DNA of 64,000 nucleotides from Prosapia bicincta (taxonomy: Eukaryota; Arthropoda; Insecta; Hemiptera; Cercopidae), in assembly GCA_036971475.1 (NCBI GenBank), contig JBAIZL010000001.1, positions 93,952,983 to 94,016,982 on the forward strand, written 5' to 3'. The position numbers and the translations under genes were made by a program. A model generated the notes under the pieces. That model did not search any database. It saw only the letters and a program-made list of their open reading frames with translations, and was not told the DNA's origin. The stretch's first letter is position 1; each line of letters opens with the position of its first letter. This document shows, one piece after another, positions 13,101 to 25,656 of this stretch.

Positions 13101-14980
13101 CGTATATAGGAATGTTGTATACAAATACAACGAATTTTATCTTGACTGGATTTTTCATAGGTATATTTTAATATTGGTATATAGCAATGTTGTATAAAAT
13201 TACAACCAAATCTATCCTGACTGGATACTTTATAGGTATATTTTAATATAGGTATATAGTAATGGTGTATAAAATTACAACCAAATCTATCCTGACTGGA
13301 TACTTTATAGGTATATTTTATTATACGTATATAGTAATGTTGTATACAAGTACAACGAATTTTATCTTGACTGGATTTTACATAGGTATATTTTAATATT
13401 GGTATATAGCAATGTTGTATAAAATTACAACCAAATCTATCCTGACTGGATACTTTATAGGTATATTTTAATATACGTATTTAGTAATGTTGTATACAAA
13501 TACAACGAGTTTTATCTTGACTGGATTTTTCATAGGTATATTTTAAAAAAGGTATATAGCAATGTTGTATAAAATCACAAACAAATCTATCCTGACTGGA
13601 TACTTTATAGGTATATTGTAATATAGGTATATAGTAATGGTGTATAAAATTACAACCAAATCTATCCTAACTGGATACTTTATAGGTATATTTTAATATA
13701 GGTATATAGTAATGGTGTATAAAATTACAACCATATCTATCCTGACTGGATACTTTATAGGTATATTTTAATATACGTATATAGGAATGTTGTATACAAA
13801 TACAACGAATTTTAATTTGACTGGATTTTTCATAGGTATATTTTAATATTGGTATATAGCAATGTTGTATAAAATTACAAACAAATCTATCCTGAATGGA
13901 TACTTTATAGGTATATTTTAATATACGTACATAGTAATGGTGTATAAAATTACAACCAAATCTATCCTGACTGGATACTTTATAGGTATATTTTAGTATA
14001 GGTATATAGTAATGGTGTATAAAATTACAACCAAATCTATCCTGACTGGATACTTTATAGGTATATTTTAATATAGGTATATAGTAATGGTGTTTAAAAT
14101 TACAACCAAATCTATCCTGACTGGATACTTTATAGGTATATTTTAATATAGGTATATAGTAATGGTGTATAAAATTACAACCATATCTATCCTGACTGGA
14201 TACTTTATAGGTATATTTTAATATAGGTATATAGTAATGGTGTATAAAATTACAACCAAATCTATCCTGACTGGATACTTTATAGGTATATTTTAATATA
14301 GGTATATAGTAATGGTGTATAAAATTACAACCAAATCTATCCTGACTGGATAATATATAGGTATATTTTAATATAGGTATATAGTAATGGTGTATAAAAT
14401 TACAACCAAATCTATATTGACTGGATACTTTATAGGTATATTTTAATATACGTATATAGTAATGTTGTATACAAATACAACGAATTTTATCTTGACTGGA
14501 TTTTTCATAGGTATATTTTAATATTGGTATATAGCAATGTTGTATAAAATTACAACCAAATCTATCCTGACTGGATACTTTATAGGCATATTTTAATATA
14601 CGTATATAGGAATGTAGTATACAAATACAACGAATTTTATCTTGACTGGATTTTTCATAGGTATATTTTAATATTGGTATATAGCAATGTTGTATAAAAT
14701 TACAACCAAATCTATCCTGACTGGATACTTTATAGGTATATTTTAATATAGGTATATAGTAATGGTGTATAAAATTACAACCAAATCTATCCTGACTGGA
14801 TACTTTATAGGTATATTTTATTATACGTATATAGTAATGTTGTATACAAGTACAACGAATTTTATCTTGACTGGATTTTACATAGGTATATTTTAATATT
14901 GGTATATAGCAATGTTGTATAAAATTACAACCAAATCTATCCTGACTGGATACTTTATAGGTATATTTTAATATACGTAT

Positions 14981-17896
14981 TTAGTAATGTTGTATACAAA
15001 TACAACGAGTTTTATCTTGACTGGATTTTTCATAGGTATATTTTAAAAAAGGTATATAGCAATGTTGTATAAAATCACAAACAAATCTATCCTGACTGGA
15101 TACTTTATAGGTATATTGTAATATAGGTATATAGTAATGGTGTATAAAATTACAACCAAATCTATCCTGACTGGATACTTTATAGGTATATTTTAATATA
15201 GGTATATAGTAATGGTGTATAAAATTACAACCATATCTATCCTGACTGGTTACTTTATAGGTATATTTTAATAAACGTATATAGGAATGTTGTATACAAA
15301 TACAACGAATTTTAATTTGACTGGATTTTTCATAGGTATATTTTAATATTGGTATATAGCAATGTTGTATAAAATTACAAACAAATCTATCCTGAATGGA
15401 TACTTTATAGGTATATTTTAATATACGTACATAGTAATGGTGTATAAAATTACAACCAAATCTATCCTGACTGGATACTTTATAGGTATATTTTAGTATA
15501 GGTATATAGTAATGGTGTATAAAATTACAACCAAATCTATCCTGACTGGATACTTTATAGGTATATTTTAATATAGGTATATAGTAATGGTGTTTAAAAT
15601 TACAACCAAATCTATCCTGACTGGATACTTTATAGGTATATTTTAATATAGGTATATAGTAATGGTGTATAAAATTACAACCATATCTATCCTGACTGGA
15701 TACTTTATAGGTATATTTTAATATAGGTATATAGTAATGGTGTATAAAATTACAACCAAATCTATCCTGACTGGATACTTTATAGGTATATTTTAATATA
15801 GGTATATAGTAATGGTGTATAAAATTACAACCAAATCTATCCTGACTGGATAATATATAGGTATATTTTAATATAGGTATATAGTAATGGTGTATAAAAT
15901 TACAACCAAATCTATATTGACTGGATACTTTATAGGTATATTTTAATATACGTATATAGTAATGTTGTATACAAATACAACGAATTTTATCTTGACTGGA
16001 TTTTTCATAGGTATATTTTAATATTGGTATATAGCAATGTTGTATAAAATTACAACCAAATCTATCCTGACTGGATACTTTATAGGCATATTTTAATATA
16101 CGTATATAGGAATGTTGTATACAAATACAACGAATTTTATCTTGACTGGATTTTTCATAGGTATATTTTAATACTGGTATATAGCGATGTTGTATAAAAT
16201 TACAACCAAATCTATCCTGACTGGATACTTTATAGGTATATTTTAATATACGTATATAGTAATGTTGTATACAAATACAACGAATTTTAACTTGACTGGA
16301 TTTTTCATAGGTATATTTTATTATTGGTATATAGCAATGTTGTATAAAATTACAAACAAATCTATCCTGAATGGATACTTTATAGGTATATTTTAATATA
16401 CGTATATAGTAATGGTGTATAATATTACAACCAAATCTATAATGACTGGATACTTTATAGGTATATTTACATATAGGTATATAGTAATGGTGTATAAAAT
16501 TACAACCAAATCTATCCTGACTGGATTCTTTATAGGTATATTTTAGTATAGGTATATAGTAATGGTGTAAAAACTTACAACCAAATCTATCCTGACTGGA
16601 TACTTTATAGGTATATTTTAATATAGGTATATAGTAATGGTGTATAAAATTACAACCAAATCTATCCTGACTGGATACTTTATAGGTATATTTTAATATA
16701 GGTATATAGTAATGGTGTATAAAATTACAACCAAATCTATCCTGACTGGATACTTTATAGGTATATTTTAATATACGTATATAGTAATGGTGTATAAAAT
16801 TACAACCAAATCTATCCTGACTGGATACTTTATAGGTATATTTTAATATAGGTATATAGTAATGGTGTATAAAATTACAAAAAAATCTATCCTGACTGGA
16901 TACTTTATAGGTATATTTTAATATAGGTATATAGTAATGGTGTATATAATTACAACCAAATTTATCCTGACTGGATACTTTATAGGTATATTTTAATATA
17001 GGTATATAGTAATGTTGTATAAAATTACAACCAAATCTATCCTGACTGGATACTTTATATGTATATTTTAATATACGTATATAGTAATGTTGTATACAAA
17101 TACAACGAATTTTATCTTGACTGGATTTTTCATAGGTATATTTTAATATTGGTATATAGCAATGTTGTATAAAATTACAACCAAATCTATCCCGACTGGA
17201 TACTTTATAGGTATATTTTAATATAGGTATAAAGTAATGGTGTATAAAATTACAACCAAATCTATCCTGACTGGATACTTTATAGGTATATTTTAATATA
17301 GGTATATAGTAATTGTGTATAAAATTACAACCAAATTTATTATGACTGGATACTTTATAGGTGTATTTTAATATAGGTATATAGAACTGGTGTATAAAAT
17401 TACAACCAAATCTATCCTGACTGGATATTTTATAGGTATATTTTAATATAGGTATATAGTAATGGTGTATAAAATTACAACCAAATCTATCCTGACTGGA
17501 TACTTTATATGTATATTTTAATATACGTATATAGTAATGTTGTATACAAATACAACGAATTTTATCTTGACTTGATTTTTCATAGGTATATTTTAATATT
17601 GGTATATAGCAATGTTGTATAAAATTACAAGCAAATCTATCCTGAATGGATACTTTATAAGTATATTTTAATATACGTATATAGTAATGGTGTAAAAAAT
17701 TATAAACAAATCTATCCTGACTGGATACTTTATAGGTATATTTTAATATAGGTATATAGTAATGGTATATAAAATTACAACCAAATCTATCCTGACTGGA
17801 TACTTTATAGGTATATTTTAATATAGGTAAATAGTAATGGTGTACAAAATTACAACCAAATCTATTATGACTGGATACTTTATAGGTATATTTCAA
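14981..17896 (-). other. Longest open frame of the repeat; not judged a gene
   Basis: One minus-strand frame stays open for 971 codons and encodes about 39 copies of a 25-residue unit with motifs such as KYTYKVSSQDRFGCNF and HHYYIPIL. Class B monomers give the alternate form KYTYEKSSQDKIRCI. The frame is open because 75 is divisible by three and the consensus has no stop in this frame. With this base composition I estimate roughly a 10% chance per frame of 25 stop-free codons, so one of six being open is unremarkable. The first codon is TTG, created by a tatttcaata variant; there is no in-frame ATG in the consensus. It ends at a TAA made by the tatttag variant. There is no signal peptide, no recognisable domain and no flanking gene structure. 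Shorter open frames of the same kind occur throughout. Confidence 0.85.
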
Positions 17897-18090
17897 TATA
17901 GGTATATAGTAATGGTGTTTAAAATTACAACCAAATCTATCCTGACTGGATACTTTATAGGTATATTTTAATATAGGTATATAGTAATGGTGTATAAAAT
18001 TACAACCAAATCTATCCTGACTGGATAATTTATAGGTATATTTTAATATAGGTATATAGTAATGGTGTATAAAATTACAACCAAATCTAT
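16171..18090 (+). repeat. Mixed satellite segment without local tandem higher-order copy
   Basis: It contains variants not found in the 1,500-bp unit: ttttaacttgac (16,287), tatttacatatagg (16,466), gtgtaaaaacttac (16,566), acaaaaaaatct (16,877) and gtaattgtgtat (17,311). The same order appears at ~20.5-21.4 kb (offset 4,350) and ~31.1-33.0 kb (offset 14,892, or 14,667 for one stretch where three monomers are absent). No sequence other than 75-bp monomers is present. Confidence 0.75.
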
Positions 18091-20520
18091 CCTGACTGGA
18101 TACTTTATAGGTATATTTTAATATACGTATATAGGAATGTTGTATACAAATACAACGAATTTTAATTTGACTGGATTTTTCATAGGTATATTTTAATATT
18201 GGTATATAGCAATGTTGTATAAAATTACAAACAAATCTATCCTGAATGGATACTTTATAGGTATATTTTAATATACGTACATAGTAATGGTGTATAAAAT
18301 TACAACCAAATCTATCCTGACTGGATACTTTATAGGTATATTTTAGTATAGGTATATAGTAATGGTGTATAAAATTACAACCAAATCTATCCTGACTGGA
18401 TACTTTATAGGTATATTTTAATATAGGTATATAGTAATGGTGTTTAAAATTACAACCAAATCTATCCTGACTGGATACTTTATAGGTATATTTTAATATA
18501 GGTATATAGTAATGGTGTATAAAATTACAACCATATCTATCCTGACTGGATACTTTATAGGTATATTTTAATATAGGTATATAGTAATGGTGTATAAAAT
18601 TACAACCAAATCTATCCTGACTGGATACTTTATAGGTATATTTTAATATAGGTATATAGTAATGGTGTATAAAATTACAACCAAATCTATCCTGACTGGA
18701 TAATATATAGGTATATTTTAATATAGGTATATAGTAATGGTGTATAAAATTACAACCAAATCTATATTGACTGGATACTTTATAGGTATATTTTAATATA
18801 CGTATATAGTAATGTTGTATACAAATACAACGAATTTTATCTTGACTGGATTTTTCATAGGTATATTTTAATATTGGTATATAGCAATGTTGTATAAAAT
18901 TACAACCAAATCTATCCTGACTGGATACTTTATAGGCATATTTTAATATACGTATATAGGAATGTTGTATACAAATACAACGAATTTTATCTTGACTGGA
19001 TTTTTCATAGGTATATTTTAATATTGGTATATAGCAATGTTGTATAAAATTACAACCAAATCTATCCTGACTGGATACTTTATAGGTATATTTTAATATA
19101 GGTATATAGTAATGGTGTATAAAATTACAACCAAATCTATCCTGACTGGATACTTTATAGGTATATTTTATTATACGTATATAGTAATGTTGTATACAAG
19201 TACAACGAATTTTATCTTGACTGGATTTTACATAGGTATATTTTAATATTGGTATATAGCAATGTTGTATAAAATTACAACCAAATCTATCCTGACTGGA
19301 TACTTTATAGGTATATTTTAATATACGTATTTAGTAATGTTGTATACAAATACAACGAGTTTTATCTTGACTGGATTTTTCATAGGTATATTTTAAAAAA
19401 GGTATATAGCAATGTTGTATAAAATCACAAACAAATCTATCCTGACTGGATACTTTATAGGTATATTGTAATATAGGTATATAGTAATGGTGTATAAAAT
19501 TACAACCAAATCTATCCTAACTGGATACTTTATAGGTATATTTTAATATAGGTATATAGTAATGGTGTATAAAATTACAACCATATCTATCCTGACTGGA
19601 TACTTTATAGGTATATTTTAATATACGTATATAGGAATGTTGTATACAAATACAACGAATTTTAATTTGACTGGATTTTTCATAGGTATATTTTAATATT
19701 GGTATATAGCAATGTTGTATAAAATTACAAACAAATCTATCCTGAATGGATACTTTATAGGTATATTTTAATATACGTACATAGTAATGGTGTATAAAAT
19801 TACAACCAAATCTATCCTGACTGGATACTTTATAGGTATATTTTAGTATAGGTATATAGTAATGGTGTATAAAATTACAACCAAATCTATCCTGACTGGA
19901 TACTTTATAGGTATATTTTAATATAGGTATATAGTAATGGTGTTTAAAATTACAACCAAATCTATCCTGACTGGATACTTTATAGGTATATTTTAATATA
20001 GGTATATAGTAATGGTGTATAAAATTACAACCATATCTATCCTGACTGGATACTTTATAGGTATATTTTAATATAGGTATATAGTAATGGTGTATAAAAT
20101 TACAACCAAATCTATCCTGACTGGATACTTTATAGGTATATTTTAATATAGGTATATAGTAATGGTGTATAAAATTACAACCAAATCTATCCTGACTGGA
20201 TAATATATAGGTATATTTTAATATAGGTATATAGTAATGGTGTATAAAATTACAACCAAATCTATATTGACTGGATACTTTATAGGTATATTTTAATATA
20301 CGTATATAGTAATGTTGTATACAAATACAACGAATTTTATCTTGACTGGATTTTTCATAGGTATATTTTAATATTGGTATATAGCAATGTTGTATAAAAT
20401 TACAACCAAATCTATCCTGACTGGATACTTTATAGGCATATTTTAATATACGTATATAGGAATGTTGTATACAAATACAACGAATTTTATCTTGACTGGA
20501 TTTTTCATAGGTATATTTTA
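18091..20520 (+). repeat. 1,500-bp higher-order repeat, second cluster (~1.6 copies)
   Basis: The marker ttttaatttgac lies at 18,161 and 19,661, again 1,500 bp apart and 5,850 bp downstream of the first cluster. The monomer order matches the unit at 12,276 onward, including cgtacatag, ttttagtata, gtttaaaat, ccatatct, ggataatatata, tattatacg with acaagtacaacg, and tatttagtaatg. The entry near 18,090 is an abrupt switch from the preceding segment. The corresponding stretch at 33-34.7 kb holds only one copy. Confidence 0.82.
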
Positions 20521-22822
20521 ATACTGGTATATAGCAATGTTGTATAAAATTACAACCAAATCTATCTTGACTGGATACTTTATAGGTATATTTTAATATA
20601 CGTATATAGTAATGTTGTATACAAATACAACGAATTTTAACTTGACTGGATTTTTCATAGGTATATTTTATTATTGGTATATAGCAATGTTGTATAAAAT
20701 TACAAACAAATCTATCCTGAATGGATACTTTATAGGTATATTTTAATATACGTATATAGTAATGGTGTATAATATTACAACCAAATCTATAATGACTGGA
20801 TACTTTATAGGTATATTTACATATAGGTATATAGTAATGGTGTATAAAATTACAACCAAATCTATCCTGACTGGATTCTTTATAGGTATATTTTAGTATA
20901 GGTATATAGTAATGGTGTAAAAACTTACAACCAAATCTATCCTGACTGGATACTTTATAGGTATATTTTAATATAGGTATAGAGTAATGGTGTATAAAAT
21001 TACAACCAAATCTATCCTGACTGGATACTTTATAGGTATATTTTAATATAGGTATATAGTAAAGGTGTATAAAATTACAACCAAATCTATCCTGACTGGA
21101 TGCTTTATAGGTATATTTTAATATACGTATATAGTAATGGTGTATAAAATTACAACCAAATATATCCTGACTGGATACTTTATAGGTATATTTTAATATA
21201 GGTATATAGTAATGGTGTATAAAATTACAAAAAAATCTATCCTGACTGGATACTTTATAGGTATATTTTAATATAGGTATATAGTAATGGTGTATATAAT
21301 TACAACCAAATTTATCCTGACTGGATACTTTATAGGTATATTTTAATATAGGTATATAGTAATGTTGTATAAAATTACAACCAAATCTATCCTGACTGGA
21401 TACTTTATATGTATATTTTAATATACGTATATAGTAATGTTGTATACAAATACAACGAATTTTATCTTGACTTGATTTTTCATAGGTATATTTTAATATT
21501 GGTATATAGCAATGTTGTATAAAATTTCAACCAAATCTATCCTGACTGGATACTTTATAGGCATATTTTAATATACGTATATAGGAATGTTGTATACAAA
21601 TACAACGAATTTTATCTTGACTGGATTTTTCATAGGTATATTTTAATATTGGTATATAGCAATGTTGTATAAAATTACAACCAAATCTATCCCGACTGGA
21701 TACTTTATAGGTATATTTTAATATAGGTATATAGTAATGGTGTATAAAAATACAACCAAATCTATCCTGACTGGATACTTTATATGTTTATTTAATTATA
21801 CGTATATAGTAATGTTGTATACAAATACAACGAATTTTATCTTGACTGGATTTTTCAAAGGTATATTTTAAAATAGGTATATAGCAATGTTGTATAAAAT
21901 CACAACCAAATCTATCCTGACTGGATACTTTATAGGTATATTTTAATATAGGTATAAAGTAATGGTGTATAAAATTACAACCAAATCTATCCTGACTGGA
22001 TACTTTATAGGTATATTTTAATATAGGTATATAGTAATGGTGTTTAAAATTACAACCAAATCTATCCTGACTGGATACTTTATAGGTATATTTTAATATA
22101 GGTATATAGTAATGGTGTATAAAATTACAACCAAATCTATCCTGACTGGATACTTTATAGGTATATTTTAATATAGGTATATAGTAATGGTGTATAAAAT
22201 TACAACCAAATCTATATTGACTGGATACTTTATAGGTATATTTTAATATACGTATATAGTAATGTTGTATACAAATACAACGAATTTTATCTTGACTGGA
22301 TTTTTCATAGGTATATTTTAATACTGGTATATAGCAATGTTGTATAAAATTACAACCAAATCTATCCTGACTGAATACTTTATAGGTATATTTTAATATA
22401 GGTATATAGTAATGGTGTATAAAATTACAACCAAATCTATCCTGACTGGATACTTTATAGGTATATTTTAATATAGGTATATAGTAATGGTGTATAAAAT
22501 TACAACCAAATTTATTATGACTGGATACTTGATAGGTATATTTTAATATAGGTATATAGTACTGGTGGATAAAATTACAAACAAATCTATCCTGACTGGA
22601 TATTTTATAGGTATATTTTAATATAGGTATATAGTAATTGTGTATAAAATTACAACCAAATCTATCCTGACTGGATACTTTATATGTATATTTTAATATA
22701 CGTATATAGTAATGTTGTATACAAATACAACGAATTTTATCTTGACTGGATTTTTCATAGGTATATTTTAATATTGGTATATAGCAATGTTGTATAAAAT
22801 TACAAACAAATCTATCCTGAAT
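20521..22822 (+). repeat. Mixed satellite segment paired with ~34.7-37.0 kb
   Basis: This segment matches 34,738 onward at an offset of 14,217 bp. Shared private variants include gtatagagtaatgg (20,978), ggatgctttata (21,100), acaaatatatcc (21,167), tatgtttatttaattatacg (21,784) and tggtggataaaatt (22,565). Its first part also repeats 16,171 onward at 4,350 bp. It is made wholly of satellite monomers. Confidence 0.78.
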
Positions 22823-25656
22823 GGATACTTTATAAGTATATTTTAATATACGTATATAGTAATGGTGTAAAAAATTATAACCAAATCTATCCTGACTGGA
22901 TACTTTATAGGTATATTTTAATATAGGTATATAGTAATGGTGTATAAAATTACAACCAAATCTATCCTGACTGGATACTTTATAGGTATATTTTAATATA
23001 GGTATATAGTAATGGTGTATAAAATTACAACCAAATCTATTATGACTGGATACTTTATAGGTATATTTCAATATAGGTATATAGTAATGGTGTTTAAAAT
23101 TACAACCAAATCTATCCTGACTGGATACTTTATAGGTATATTTTAATATAGGTATATAGTAATGGTGTTAAAAATTACAACCAAATCTATCCTGACTGGA
23201 TAATTTATAGGTATATTTTAATATAGGTATATAGTAATGGTGTATAAAATTACAACCAAATCTATATTGACTATATACTTTATAGGTGTATTTTAATATA
23301 CGTATATAGTAATGTTGTATACAAATACAACGAATTTTATCTTGACTGGATTTTTCATAGGTATATTTTAATATTGGTATATAGAAATGTTGAATAAAAT
23401 TACAACCAAATCTATTCTGACTGGATACTTTATAGGCATATTTTAATATACGTATATAGGAATGTTGTATACAAATACAACGAATTTTATCTTGACTGGA
23501 TTTTTCATAGGTATATTTTAATATTGGTATATAGCAATGTTGTATAAAATTACAACCAAATCTATCCTGACTGGATACTTTATAGGTATATTTTAATATA
23601 GGTATATAGTAATGGTGTATAAAATTACAACCAAATCTATCCTGACTGGATACTTTATAGGTATATTTTATTATACGTATATAGTAATGTTGTATACAAG
23701 TACAACGAATTTTATCTTGACTGGATTTTACATAGGTATATTTTAATATTGGTATATAGCAATGTTGTATAAAATTACAACCAAATCTATTCTGACTGGA
23801 TACTTTATAGGTATATTTTAATATACGTATTTAGTAATGTTGTATACAAATACAACGAATTTTATCTTGACTGGATTTTTCATAGGTATATTTTAAAAAA
23901 GGTATATAGCAATGTTGTATAAAATCACAAACAAATCTATCCTGACTGGATACTTTATAGGTATATTGTAATATAGTATATAGTAATGGTGTATAACATT
24001 ACAACCAAATCTATCCTGACTGGATACTTTATAGGTATATTTTAATATAGGTATATAGTAATGGTGTATAAAATTACAACCAAATCTATCCTGACTGGAT
24101 ACTTTATAGGTATATTTTAATATACGTATATAGGAATGTTGTATACAAATACAACGAATTTTAATTTGACTGGATTTTTCATAGGTATATTTTAATATTG
24201 GTATATAGCAATGTTGTATAAAATTACAAACAAATCTATCATGAATGGATACTTTATAGGTATATTTTAATATACGTACATAGTAATGGTGTATAAAATT
24301 ACAACCAAATCTATAATGATTGGATACTTTATAGGTATATTTTAATATAGGTATATAGTAATGGTGTATAAAATTACAACCAAATCTATCCTGACTGGAT
24401 ACTTTATAGGTATATTTTAGTATAGGTATATAGTAATGGTGCATAAAATTACAACCAAATCTATCCTGACTGGATACTTTATAGGTATATTTTAATATAG
24501 GTATATAGTAATGGTGTATAAAATTACAACCAAATCTATCCTGACTGGATACTTTATAGGTATATTTTAATATAGGTATATAGTAATGGTGTATAAAATT
24601 ACAACCAAATCTATCCTGACTGGATACTTTATAGGTATATTTTATTATAGGTATATAGTAATGGTGTATAAAAATACAACCAAATCTATCCTGACTGGAT
24701 ACTTTATAGGTATATTTTAATATAGGTATGTAGTAATGGTGTATAAAATTACAACCAAATCTATCCTGACTGGATACTTTATAGGTATTTTTCAATATAG
24801 GTATATAGTAATGGTGTATAAAATTACAACCAAATCTATCCTGACTGGATACTTTATAGGTATATTTTAATATAGGTATATAGTAATGGTGTATAAAATT
24901 ACAACCAAATCTATCCTGACTGGATACTTTATAGGTATATTTTAATATACGTATATAGTAATGTTGTATACAAATACAACGAATTTTATCTTGACTTGAT
25001 TTCTCATAGGTATATTTTAATATTGGTATATAGCAATGTTGTATAAAATTACAACCAAATCTATCCTGAATGGATACTTTATAAGTATATTTTAATATAC
25101 GTATATAGTAATGGTGTATAAAGTTACAACCAAATCTATCCTGACTGGATACTTTATAGGTATATTTTAATATAGGTATATAGTAATGGTGTAAAAAATT
25201 ACAACCAAATCTATCCTGACTGGATACTTTATAGGTATTTTTCAATATAGGTATATAGTAATGGTGTATAAAATTACAACCAAATCTATCCTTACTGGAT
25301 ACTTTATAGGTATATAGTAATGGTGTATAAAATTACAACCAAATCTATCCTGACTGGATAATTTATAGGTATATTTTAATATAGGTATATAGTAATGGTG
25401 TATAAAATTACAACCAAATCTATATTGACTGGATACTTTATAGGTATATTTTAATATACGTATATAGTAATGTTGTATACAAATACAACGAATTTTATCT
25501 TGACTGGATTTTTCATAGGTATATTTTAATACTGGTATATAGCAATGTTGTATAAAATTACAACCAAATCTATCCTGACTGAATACTTTATAGGTATATT
25601 TTAATATAGGTATATAGTAATGGTGTATAAAATTACAACCAAATCTATCCTGACTG
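22823..25656 (+). repeat. 2,834-bp higher-order repeat, copy 1
   Basis: This block and the next are adjacent copies with a period of 2,834 bp (38 monomers minus 16 bp). Both contain tatttcaata (23,064 and 25,898), ttttaatttgac (24,160 and 26,994), gattggatac, gtgcataaaat, tatgtagtaatgg, gatttctcat, the 16-bp deletion and ctgactgaatac (25,575 and 28,409). Copy 1 has a private one-base deletion, gtaatatagtata, near 23,974. Boundaries are placed at the gtaaaaaattataacc monomer that starts each copy. Confidence 0.85.
25291..25325. other. 16-bp deletion junction, site 2
   Basis: This is the same deletion as at 9.5 kb, next to the same ccttactgg variant and the same downstream ggataattta monomer. 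It was therefore inherited by block duplication, not formed independently. It shifts the minus-strand open frame. Confidence 0.85.

Larger units (their letters stand above)
11591..16170 (+). repeat. 20-monomer (1,500-bp) higher-order repeat, about three copies
   Basis: The class B marker ttttaatttgac occurs at 12,311, 13,811 and 15,311, exactly 1,500 bp apart, and the order of all other variants repeats with it. One unit from 12,276 reads, in monomer classes, B C then seven A, B C, B C A, B C, B C A A: five B, five C and ten A. B starts are at 12,276, 12,951, 13,101, 13,326 and 13,476. Copies differ by very few bases, for example aatgtagtat near 11,611 and 14,611 but aatgttgtat near 13,111. 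The third copy carries ataaacg near 15,271. Periodicity ends near 16,170, where atactggtat appears. Confidence 0.88.
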
